From the NCBI RefSeq assembly GCF_019263745.1, contig NZ_CP077107.1:806001-870000 (forward strand): a stretch of 64,000 nt of DNA. The letters run 5' to 3'. Below, one piece after another: positions 1 to 8,326 of this stretch. How positions within the stretch are numbered: the stretch's first letter is position 1; every line of letters starts with the position of its first letter. Below the pieces are notes generated by a model. It searched no databases and was not told where the DNA came from. It saw only the letters and a list, made by a program, of their open reading frames with translations. The position numbers and the translations under genes are program-made. The DNA comes from Methanospirillum hungatei (GTDB lineage Archaea > Halobacteriota > Methanomicrobia > Methanomicrobiales > Methanospirillaceae).

Positions 1-51
1 AGGTTTAATCATAACCTTCATTTATTGAAGGAAATTAGAATAAATAAAATT

Positions 52-226
52 TTACCAGAATATTTTCCCTCCAAAAGACTCAAGATGAAATACTATCGCG
101 GATTTTTATGTCATCCAAAGCTTCCTGATAGGTATCGCCCTGTCCAATAATGATGCCCTTCTTTCCAACTGGATATGCAATAAAACAGTCATGATTTTGC
201 TCTACAAAAATTTTATATTGATTCAT
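52..226 (-). pseudogene. HicB-like antitoxin, frameshifted copy
   Basis: The frame opens at ATG 226 and reads MNQYKIFVEQ..., then GQGDTYQEALDDI, the HicB-type fold also seen in the intact copy at 1786-1947. As written it stops after 48 codons at 80-82. The intact copy has a run of four T (plus strand) where this copy has five at 103-107. Removing one T restores ...DIKSAIVFHLESFGG... to a stop at 52-54, in register with the paralogue. It is therefore a one-base insertion in a homopolymer. HicB proteins normally neutralise a HicA mRNA interferase, and no HicA partner is visible. Sequencing error at this run is the alternative. Confidence 0.7.
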
Positions 227-276
227 AAATCTTACCCTTTGAATTTTTTTAAATACATATGATTATCATGTAAAAC

Positions 277-726
277 TCATATCTTCAATTCAAATATTTC
301 CGGAGTAATTGTTTCCGGATTATTTTTCAGAAACCTGACTGAAGAGATGCCTTCCGGTGCATATCCTGACCGAATGATCTCTTCTATCATTAAAAGGAGG
401 AGAATTTCATAGACTACCGGATGTGGAATGCATCCATGAATATCTCCTGATTCAATACGATAGATAAGGTTCCTACATACTGACCCAAATCCGAATGAGA
501 GGCGGATATCCTCAAAAATGTGTTTTCAACGATAATCCAGGTTTCTGAAGGGATATCCCATGTATTATACAAGATAGTCACTTTCAGCAATCTCTTCTAT
601 AACAGTACCATCCTGAATCTGAAATATTCCGTAGATGCGGTTTGTAAGGGAGGTACTAAGGATTATTGAATATGAAGCAGGGGTTGTTAGATCCTGGGGT
701 GTTTTGGTAATTCCTTCACCTGTCAT
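277..726 (-). pseudogene. Fragmented unknown gene upstream of the HicB-like copy
   Basis: I do not recognise this family. Three minus-strand frames tile the stretch. A 53-codon frame starts MTGEGITKTPQDL at 726 and stops at 565. A second frame reads WDIPSETWIIVENTFL. A third, ending at 277, contains NLIYRIESGDIHGCIPHP and TPEIFELK. Together they look like one protein of about 150 residues with two frameshifts. The last part faintly resembles PIN-type toxins, but no catalytic acidic set can be placed. It lies just upstream of the HicB-like pseudogene on the same strand, as a toxin partner would. The 3' end is also recognisable upstream of the intact HicB copy near 1975-2020. Confidence 0.4.
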
Positions 727-827
727 TATGCCTCTTATTCGTTTACGTAGGTTGAAATTATCTCCTTTATGGTGATGGTTAAGAACATTACATCAGGGAT
801 AGAACCAATGCTTACTCATCTAAACCG

Positions 828-1023
828 CTACTTCATTCCTTGTCCATACTGACTCTTTTGTGCCCTTTCATGGAGAACTGTAAGGCATCCCTGTATGGCG
901 TCCTTAATATTGGCAAGAGCTTCCTACCCTCTCACCCTCGGAATGGCAGCCCGGAAGAGCAGGGCAGCTGACAATAAAACCGCCATCTTCAGTATCTTCT
1001 TCGATGACGACTTTCAAATTCAT
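828..1023 (-). pseudogene. HicB family antitoxin, frameshifted
   Basis: Translation from ATG 1023 gives MNLKVVIEEDTEDGGFIVSC then PALPGCHSEGE, the classic HicB N-terminus with its P-x-LPGC motif. A shift near 925 is needed to continue into EALANIKDAIQGCLTVLHER and a stop at 828. HicB antitoxins bind and inhibit the HicA RNase and repress their own promoter. No HicA reading frame lies upstream (1024-1090), so this is an orphan remnant. The plus-strand frame over the same bases (895-1101) is only its shadow. Confidence 0.75.
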
Positions 1024-1087
1024 GCTTTATTTACGGGAGGCTTTGACTTAATAGGTTCTGGATACTTGAGGGTTTGGGATCAGATAT

Positions 1088-1330
1088 ATGCCCAGATATA
1101 AGATTACTCTCACAAAAAAATGTAAACGAGGCACCATCTCTTCCTGTTCAGGAGAGATTAGCACTCATCGATCAGCTCGTTGTAAGTCTGAATTTACCAA
1201 AGAACCACCTATTGATGGTATGTGGGCTGGCATTGCAAAAGAACAATTGAATGAGATACATGAAGGAATAGTCTCCCCAGTGCCTGGACAACAGGTCTTT
1301 TCAAAATTACAGGCTGAACCTTATAAGTAA
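1088..1330 (+). pseudogene. Addiction module component (PF09720-like), frameshifted
   Basis: The end of the frame, PPIDGMWAGIAKEQLNEIHE and then GQQVFSKLQ, matches the C-terminal half of the short stabilisation antitoxins that pair with RelE/ParE toxins (pattern W-x2-E/Q ... R/E-x2-E-x3-G ... pG-e/q-vf-x-k-l). The N-terminal half of that family (LPVQERLALIDQLVVSLNLP) lies in a different frame between about 1136 and 1205, so one frameshift separates the halves. No ParE/RelE toxin follows; downstream only a possible short tail (FREREQYNDNIAFYR, ending near 1460) is seen. Family assignment rests on motif memory. Confidence 0.6.
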
Positions 1331-1457
1331 AATTACCCTGAAGCAGGATTTGACATAGAATCAGATCTACACAGGATCTCGGTGCAATTACTAATGCTGG
1401 GTGACTCTACCGAACTAAGTTCAGAGAACGGGAACAGTATAACGACAATATCGCCTT

Positions 1458-1700
1458 TTACAGGTAATCCCACGCTTCAGCCTCTTCAGGAGTAAGCCAA
1501 TCACGGGCAAGGATCTGTTCACTCAATTCAGAGGTTTCACACCCGTAACTATTGTCAGGTATCCCTTCTTTTTGGGTGGTATCAGGAGGAATATCCTCAA
1601 TAATGAGATGATACTTCTTTCCGGCCTTTAGTTCAATCGGTTGATCAGGAATGAGATCTTTTCCATCATAAGCTGCAGAAACAGAGATTTTGTAAGTCAT
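1458..1700 (-). CDS. AF2212-like antitoxin (DUF104 type)
   Basis: An 80-residue protein. The first half (YKISVSAAYDGKDLIPDQPI then LKAGKKYHLIIED) fits the small beta-rich AF2212-like antitoxin domain, whose members usually read Y-x-DGv-x-P-x2-P-v-x-Lk-eG. The acidic C-terminus (ILARDWLTPEEAEAWDYL) would be the toxin-binding tail. VapC toxins normally follow such genes, but nothing downstream on the minus strand encodes a PIN domain, so it appears orphaned. It lies among decayed toxin-antitoxin genes and just downstream of the intact HicB-like gene. The frame itself looks intact. Confidence 0.6.
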   Translation of the reverse strand: MTYKISVSAAYDGKDLIPDQPIELKAGKKYHLIIEDIPPDTTQKEGIPDNSYGCETSELSEQILARDWLTPEEAEAWDYL

Positions 1701-1785
1701 AAAAGTGCTTCTTTCTTTTCTGTTGATATTGTTTTAATCAAATACTTCATCCGATATGAGGAAAAGGAATATTTTTTGAGAAAAA

Positions 1786-1947
1786 TTACTTTCCAAATGT
1801 CTCGAGATGAAATACTATCGCTGATTTTATGTCCTCTAACGCTTCCTGATAGGTATCGCCTTGTCCGATTACGATACCCTTCATTCCGACCGGATATGCA
1901 ACAAAACCATCCGGGTATTGCTCAACCGTAATTTTGTACCTATTCAT
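1786..1947 (-). CDS. HicB-like small protein, intact copy
   Basis: A 53-residue protein starting at ATG 1947: MNRYKITVEQYPDGFVAYPV, then GQGDTYQEALEDIKSAIVFH. The layout is that of a minimal HicB domain: a beta-beta opening, the GqGdTyqEALedik segment and an amphipathic helix. It is the intact paralogue of 52-226, and similarity between the two copies extends upstream into the noncoding stretch and the 3' end of the gene before them, so a block rather than one gene was duplicated. A DNA-binding domain is absent. The partner toxin is not recognisable, so the role is inferred only from the family. Confidence 0.6.
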   Translation of the reverse strand: MNRYKITVEQYPDGFVAYPVGMKGIVIGQGDTYQEALEDIKSAIVFHLETFGK

Positions 1948-2401
1948 AACTTTTTTTTAACTTTTTATAAATACATATGATTTCTGCAATTAATTCAAAT
2001 ATAATTATTGGAAAGTCTTTATTCAGACAATTCGATAACTCAATAAGTATTGTATTTTTAGGATTCTGAAGTATTCCATGCTATCCTTGAGTATTGGTAG
2101 CATGATTATTCATTCATATAAGGTTTACAATCAAATAAGAAATCCGATAGATTAACGATATTGATAGAAAGATGCTATTTTAACCAATCTCTTTATCGCT
2201 GAGAGAGATGTAATTATTATTTACATTTTTTCAAGGATAAGACCCATTCAATAAGGCAAATCTCCGAGCACTTGAGCACTTCATTTTGTCTCTGATGAAT
2301 CTATAGATGTTACTAGGAGAAAAATATAGAAATAAAAGTCATTATAGGGTAGAATAGACATATCCTTAAATAGCTAATAAATTATTCATAAGGGTGTCAG
2401 G
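1948..2401. other. AT-rich gene-poor stretch
   Basis: No convincing reading frame on either strand. The part nearest the HicB-like gene (about 1960-2020) is a decayed copy of the sequence upstream of the first HicB copy (245-320), including the ATATTTGAATT and CATATGTATTTA words. The distal part is AT-rich and must contain the promoter for the ATPase gene starting at 2402. An AGGGTG element at 2394-2399 may be its ribosome binding site. Confidence 0.5.
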
Positions 2402-4063
2402 GTGATACATAAAATATCCATAATGCGTTATCGGAAAATGAAAGACTTAGAGTTTCAGTTTACAGATGGAATAAATGTAATTTCAGGAACTAATGGCACC
2501 TGCAAGACTTCTTTACTACACATTATAAGTAATTCATTTCAGGCAGTAACAAAAACATGCGATTGGATACAGGATCCTAATTGTATATATATTATCAATA
2601 AAGTTAATAGTATCTTAAATCCTAAAATAGAGAGATTAACGAAAGGGGATAAAAAATTTAATGACCCAGCTAATGGGCATAAAGGGACATTACTTAAAGT
2701 TGAATATTATAATTATTCTACATTGGATTTTAGGAAGCATATCTCTCCAAAAAATAATCGTTATTCAATAAAGCCATATTATGGTAAGGGAAATCAAGAC
2801 TCATTACCATACTGCCCAATCATCTATTTAGGATTGTCAAGATTATTTCCATTTGGGGAATTTCAAAATGAAGAAACAGTAAAAAGCATTAATAATAGCT
2901 TACCTAAGGAATATCAGGATGAAATCTCAAAAATTTATGAAGATTTTACACACTTAAAAGTCTTTTCTTCTGCACCCCAACAAATGGGGGATATTAAAGT
3001 ACGTTCAGATTTTTCGAGTGAGAAAGAAGGTGTTGATTCAAATACCATTTCTGATGGTGAAGATAATCTCTTCATTTTATTGACAGCCCTAATCTCACTA
3101 AAATATTATTTCAATTCAATAACAAGTAAAAATTATATTGAAAGTATTTTATTAATAGATGAATTGGATGGAACATTACACCCTTCATTTCAATATAAGA
3201 TTCTAAACCTATTCCGGAAATTTGCACAAGAATTTAAAATTCAGATAATTTTTACAACCCATAGTCTTTCAATATTGGAATATGCATTGCAAAAAAAAGA
3301 TAACGTCATTTATCTAATTGACAATGTAACAACGGTTAAAAGAATAGAAGCACCTGATATCTATAAAATAAAAATGTATTTGCATAACATCACTGATAAT
3401 GACATTTATTCTGGGAAAAAGATCCCGATTTTTTCGGAAGATGCTGAAGCAAGAGTATTTCTTAATATTCTCTTTGATTTTTTTACTGAAAATTACGAGG
3501 GTTTTTCAAAAGTGAGAAACTATTTCCACATAGTTAATGTTAATATTGGTGCGAAAAATATTTTGAATATTTTTGAAGATATTTATTTATTAAAGTCAAC
3601 AATGCAATCAATTTGTATATTGGATGGCGATCAACACAATAAGCGTGATTTAAATAAACACATTACTGTTTTACCAGGCATATTTTCTCCAGAAAAACTA
3701 ATTATGAACTACTCCGTTACTTTATTCGAAGCAGATGATCCTTTTTGGATTGAACCATCAATACTTAGCTGTGGGTATGGTAAAATTTACTACCTGGATA
3801 AAATTAAACCAGATTTTGATAGTATTGACATAAAAATCCAAGAATTGAAAAAGAATGGAATATCAATTCATGGTAAAGAAAGAGAATTGAGGAAAAAAAT
3901 TTTTGAAAAACATGAGCGATTTTTTGAATTATTATTCAGACATTGGATAAACAATCCTAACAATAGAAATTTGATAGACCCGTTTTATAATGATCTACAC
4001 ATTTTATTTAAGAAAGTGGCTGCATTTCATGGAGTAAATCCAAAATTCTGGGATTTTGATTAA
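2402..4063 (+). CDS. OLD-like AAA ATPase with C-terminal TOPRIM-type nuclease domain
   Basis: 553 residues, starting with GTG. The N-terminal half is an SMC/ABC-type ATPase: Walker A GTNGTCKTS at residues 29-37, a signature-like SDGEDN stretch around 220, Walker B SILLIDELDGTLHP near 250 and the switch histidine in IIFTTHS near 290. The C-terminal third has TOPRIM-like spacing: SEDAEARVF (first glutamate), GAKN, then CILDGDQH (Asp pair). This is the architecture of OLD-family nucleases, including GajA-type phage-defence proteins. The next gene, 63 bases downstream on the same strand, is a DNA adenine methyltransferase, which suggests a two-gene modification/defence unit. The exact family needs a profile search. 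Confidence 0.7.
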   Translation: MIHKISIMRYRKMKDLEFQFTDGINVISGTNGTCKTSLLHIISNSFQAVTKTCDWIQDPNCIYIINKVNSILNPKIERLTKGDKKFNDPANGHKGTLLKVEYYNYSTLDFRKHISPKNNRYSIKPYYGKGNQDSLPYCPIIYLGLSRLFPFGEFQNEETVKSINNSLPKEYQDEISKIYEDFTHLKVFSSAPQQMGDIKVRSDFSSEKEGVDSNTISDGEDNLFILLTALISLKYYFNSITSKNYIESILLIDELDGTLHPSFQYKILNLFRKFAQEFKIQIIFTTHSLSILEYALQKKDNVIYLIDNVTTVKRIEAPDIYKIKMYLHNITDNDIYSGKKIPIFSEDAEARVFLNILFDFFTENYEGFSKVRNYFHIVNVNIGAKNILNIFEDIYLLKSTMQSICILDGDQHNKRDLNKHITVLPGIFSPEKLIMNYSVTLFEADDPFWIEPSILSCGYGKIYYLDKIKPDFDSIDIKIQELKKNGISIHGKERELRKKIFEKHERFFELLFRHWINNPNNRNLIDPFYNDLHILFKKVAAFHGVNPKFWDFD

Positions 4064-4126
4064 TTTATGGGTTATCTAAACAAAGTCACAGAATCCGCAT
4101 AATGAGGTGATTATATTCCAACAACC

Positions 4127-4993
4127 TTGTCTCCATTGCGATATCCAGGCGGAAAAACAAAGTTCTATAATTATATTAAAGAGATATTACGTTGTAATGA
4201 TATGTTAGGTCAAACATATATTGAACCATTCGCAGGAGGAGCAGGTTTAGCTATTAAATTACTTCTAAATGGTGATATGAAAAGAATTGTAATCAACGAT
4301 TTCGATCCATCAATCTTTTGTTTTTGGTATTCAATTATAAATTTTACAGATGATTTTTGTCGTTTAATCACTGATATTGATATTACTACTGATGAATGGC
4401 AAAAACAAAGAACGATTTATTTTCAACAGGATACTTCAAAACAACTAGAATTAGGATTCGCCACATTTTTCCTAAATAGAACAAATATTTCAGGAGTAAT
4501 AAAAGGAGGACCTATTGGAGGTAAAAATCAAACTGGAAAAAATTCCATTAATGCTCGTTTTAACAAAAAAAATCTCATATCAAAAATTCGGGAAATATCT
4601 TTATACAAAAATCAAATCGCTATTTCCAATTTAGATGCACAAGATTTATTACAATCTAATAATTTAAGAAAATACAATAACGCATTTATCAATTTTGATC
4701 CACCTTATGTAAAGAAAGGATCAAAATTATATAAAAATTCCTTTAACGTAAAAGACCATAAAAATTTAGCTGAAAAAATTTCACAATGCGGAAAAAAATG
4801 GATAGTAACCTATGACGTATGCCCGCTAGTTGCAGAATTATATTCAATTTATCGACATAGTTATTTGGATTTAACTTATAGTATAAAAGGGAGAAAAGAT
4901 GCCCATGAATACATTTTTTTTAGTAATAATTTAATAATTCCTGAAAATGTGGATTTTATTTCTCCAATATGTAAAAATAAAACTGGTGCATGA
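4127..4993 (+). CDS. D12-class DNA adenine N6-methyltransferase (Dam-like)
   Basis: 288 residues from TTG 4127. Motifs of the alpha-group adenine methyltransferases are clear: LRYPGGKTKF near the N-terminus, the AdoMet motif YIEPFAGGAG at 31-40 and the catalytic NFDPPY near 190. It transfers methyl from AdoMet to N6 of adenine; the target is probably short, possibly GATC, but cannot be read from sequence. A strong ribosome site GAGGTGA (4104-4110) sits four bases before an ATT codon at 4115, which would add MPTT, typical of the family, so the true start may be that ATT. It follows the OLD-like ATPase gene and may protect host DNA from it. Confidence 0.85.
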   Translation: MSPLRYPGGKTKFYNYIKEILRCNDMLGQTYIEPFAGGAGLAIKLLLNGDMKRIVINDFDPSIFCFWYSIINFTDDFCRLITDIDITTDEWQKQRTIYFQQDTSKQLELGFATFFLNRTNISGVIKGGPIGGKNQTGKNSINARFNKKNLISKIREISLYKNQIAISNLDAQDLLQSNNLRKYNNAFINFDPPYVKKGSKLYKNSFNVKDHKNLAEKISQCGKKWIVTYDVCPLVAELYSIYRHSYLDLTYSIKGRKDAHEYIFFSNNLIIPENVDFISPICKNKTGA

Positions 4994-5007
4994 TCCAAAT
5001 TAATAGA

Positions 5008-5016
5008 TTTTTTTTT
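5008..5016 (+). terminator. T-tract terminator after methyltransferase gene
   Basis: A run of nine T directly downstream of the stop at 4993. Archaeal RNA polymerase terminates at such U-tracts, and the next gene is on the opposite strand. Confidence 0.5.
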
Positions 5017-5174
5017 AGATTTTATCCTTTCTTACCAATATCTGATAATTCACTTTTATGAAAAATCTAAATAAACCGTGATCATTTCATCATCCCACCG
5101 ATGAAAATCGAAACGCTATTATCCCCTCAATTTATCTAAATATTTAATATAATTTTTGATATTTATTATATATT

Positions 5175-6883
5175 TTAATTTACAATCCCTCGAATAATTG
5201 AATTTGTAAATGATAGAGATATTCTCTCCCTATTATAGATTCTCTGATCTAATTGGTCACAGATTAACATGAAGTCATTCAATTTATCGACAATTCGTTT
5301 TTGTTCGCGTAAAGGAGGAAGGGGAATCAGCATCCGTTTTATCTTGTCCAAATTAAGATTTGGTTGGGCTCCTCCTGCTGAAATTGAACGAATTGAATGA
5401 TAATTCTTTTTTAGGACAAACTTCACAAAATCTTTTATTAATTTTGAGCGATCAAAAAAGCAAATTGCGGCACAAGCTTGGTTGATTGTTGCATCTATTT
5501 TTAATTCAGACACTTGACCACGTGTCTTTCCTTGTCCATATAATGCAACCAGCAGAGTACCAATAGGATAAATTTTTAATGCACAATCATCGACTGCTTT
5601 TTGGGTGATTTTCTTATCAGCAATAGAAATATAATCTAAAGAAGTTTGTGAACTCGTTACCCAAGGTATAATCCCCATTTGATAATAATCAGGGTTAGTC
5701 GTGCTGGGTGTGCTTCCAGTACTAATGTAAGTCAAGTCATCGAGTCTTACCCATTTCCAACTTAGTGGAATAGTATAGGGGATATCATTTTCATCAATTT
5801 CAGGAACAGGCTTAGTTCGACAAATTACTCCGAATTCTATAAGGTGACGTTTTTCTTCAACAATCTGGCGTATTAATTCACTCGCTGGTTCATCTCTCTC
5901 ATCCTCAGTCCCAAGCCTCCCCGTAACCGCCAGCTGCAAAATCGTCTGCCTCAACGCCTCAACATTCTCCACACAATCAAAAATCTGCCCGAAATTCGTC
6001 TGAAGGTGCCCCCACCACCGGATCAACTCCTCCTCCGTGGTGGATTGCTGCAGGGCATTGAGTGACCCGGTCCCGAGTTTGACCAGATGAGAATATTTCT
6101 GGGTCTGTTTGGCCTCCAGATCATCACACAGGGCCATGAGGCTATCGACTTTCTCGACGATCCGCTCTTGTTCTTGAAGTGGGGGAAGAGGAACAGGTAA
6201 TGGAATTAGTTTTGATTGGTTTATTGAAGATTGAGCAATGGCATGTTGAGCGATGCTTAAAAAAAACCATTATTCCGAATATTATTAAAATAAATGTTAA
6301 TAAATTCAGGGCAAACAACATCGGGAAATAGCCTAATCAATAAAAGATTAGTTCCATGAAGCAGTATTCTATCATTGTTAAAAATTGCAGTTTTTCCTAA
6401 ATGTTTGTCACTGTTGATATGACTCATTAAGATATCTCCCTTTTTTAGGGAGTATTTCTCAATAATGTCAGTACCTGGATTATGGATAAACCCAACTCGA
6501 TTAAAATCGATAAATCCAAGTGAAATTGTTTCGATCCGTGTTAAAGGATATTCTGAGCAATTTTTATTCTGTTGTCCGGAATATCCATTAGATATTTTTT
6601 GACAGATATTCCCAAGAGAACTCCAAATCCAATTTTCAGGAATTTTCCAATTTAATTTTTCATATTTTGATTTGTCAATAATTCCATTTTTCCCAGATTT
6701 ATTCTGGTTTATTGATATATTTTCTAATATAGCACTCAAAGATTTTTCTTTGCAATCCCCGGTCCCTAACCTCCCGGTCACCGCCAGCTGCAAAATCATC
6801 TCTCGTAGCCGTTGAACCCCTCCCGGAGCATCTGCCAGGTCCTCAAACTGATCCAAGAGAAACCCGGTCATATCCTCGGTCAA
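5175..6883 (-). pseudogene. hsdS: Type I restriction specificity subunit HsdS, frameshifted
   Basis: Two frames, 6883-6257 and 6137-5175, are halves of one HsdS of about 568 residues. It starts at TTG 6883, overlapping the hsdM stop (TTGA). Each half has a target-recognition domain ending in the conserved PLPPLxEQxRIV spacer and preceded by LQLAVTGRLGT. The frame breaks in a run of eight A (plus strand 6259-6266); nine would give ...NGFFLSIAQHAIAQ... and continue to IPLPVPLPPLQEQERIVEKV and the second half. HsdS sets the two half-sites of the recognition sequence. The recognition domains are AT-rich while the conserved spacers are GC-rich, a sign of domain exchange. As sequenced, only one recognition domain would be made. 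Confidence 0.85.
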
Positions 6884-8319
6884 CTATCTCTCCCCTTCAG
6901 ACAGGCGGCTAATTCCTGTTTCAGTTTTTCTCTGGTCTCGATGACCTCTGATACTATCTTCTGGTACCGGGCAAGAAGTTCTATCGGATCACCATGATCC
7001 TCATCCTCCACATGAGGATTCTTGATATCAAGATTATACCCGGATTCCTTGATCTGATCTATCGAAACCCGCCAGGTATGCTCATTCTCCACCCGGTTAT
7101 CCCACCATTCTTTCTCCGGACCAAACTCCTCAATCCGAATCGGTTTCGTCTTGGAATAGGACTTATACCCTTCCGGATAGGGATGCTCATAATATCATAC
7201 CTCTTTGGTCGGCTCTCCTTTCGTGAAGAAGAGCAGATTTGTCTTTATTCCGGTGTAGGGATTGAACACCCCGTTCGGGAGTCTGACAATCGTGTGCAGG
7301 TTGCACTCGGTCAGCAGCTTCTCCTTGATCCTAGTCTTGACACCCTCACCAAAGAGCGTCCCGTCCGGCAGAACAATCGCAGCCCGTCCTCCGTCTTTCA
7401 GGAGATGCATGATGAGAACCAGGAACAGATCAGCCGTCTCACGGGTCTGAAACCCTGACGGAAAATTCGTCTCAATCCTGTCCTCTTCCATCCCGCCAAA
7501 CGGAGGATTTGTAACGATCACATCCACCTGATCCTTCTTTCCATAATCACGAAGCGGGCGGGAAAGAGCGTTATCGAGCTGGATATTGGTCGGGACATCA
7601 ATCCCGTGAAGGATCATATTGGTCGTGCAGAGCAGATGAGGAAGAGGTTTCTTCTCGATGCGATGAATGGACTGCTGCAAAATTGCCTCATCCTCGACAT
7701 TCTTTACCTGGTCCCGGCGGATGAAATCAAGCATGGAAGCAAGAAATCCACCGGTCCCGCTTGCCGGATCAAGTTTCTTCTCGTCGAGCCGGGGAGCGAC
7801 CATCTCAACCATGAACTGGGTGATGGCCCGAGGGGTGTAAAACTCACCGGCATTTCCGGCACTCTGCAGGTCTTTTAAGAGTTTTTCGTAGATATCACCG
7901 AAGAGGTGCCGGTCTTTGCTGGAATTAAAATCAATCTCATTCAGTTTATTGACGACCTGCCGGATAAGCGTCCCGTTCTTCATGTAGTTGTACGAGTTCT
8001 CAAACACCCGTTTCACAACGATTCCCGGACCTGTAGTGGGGGGGATCTCTTTCAGAGCCGGGAAGAGACCAGTATCGATGAAAGAAAGCAGGGTCTCTCC
8101 CGTCATCCCCTCTTCATCGGCTGCCCAGCTCCTCCATCTATACTCTTCCGGAATCGGTGACTGATAGTCATCATTCAGCTCAAACTCCTCCTCCCGTGAG
8201 TCATAAATTTTCAGAAAGAGCATCCATCCAAGCTGACTTAACCTCTGGGCATCGCCGTCGACACCCGAGTCTTTGCGCATAATGTCTTGTATTGCTTTAA
8301 TCGTCGTGCTGATTGACAT
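6880..8319 (-). pseudogene. hsdM: Type I DNA methyltransferase subunit HsdM, nonsense codon
   Basis: From ATG 8319 the protein has the N-terminal helical domain, AdoMet motif DPASGTGGFL and catalytic VTNPPFGG, then ends at TGA 7197-7195 after ...GEPTKEV. The same frame continues without a shift: YYEHPYPEGYKSYSKTKPIR, then WWDNRVENEHTWRVSIDQIK, to a stop at 6880-6882. The family has Trp at the stop position (VWYYEHPYP), so TGG became TGA. The full product would be about 479 residues. HsdM methylates adenine in a complex with HsdS. The missing C-terminus carries the region that contacts HsdS, so the truncated protein is probably inactive. It lies 7 bases downstream of hsdR. Confidence 0.85.
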
Positions 8320-8326
8320 GAATCAC

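Noticed and set aside
895-1101. Plus-strand 68-codon frame
   Set aside because: It is the antisense shadow of the frameshifted HicB gene at 828-1023, which shows clear family motifs.
7195-7197. In-frame TGA in hsdM as recoded selenocysteine or pyrrolysine
   Set aside because: Pyrrolysine uses TAG, no selenocysteine element is seen, and the family has Trp at this position, so a simple TGG-to-TGA change is the better explanation.
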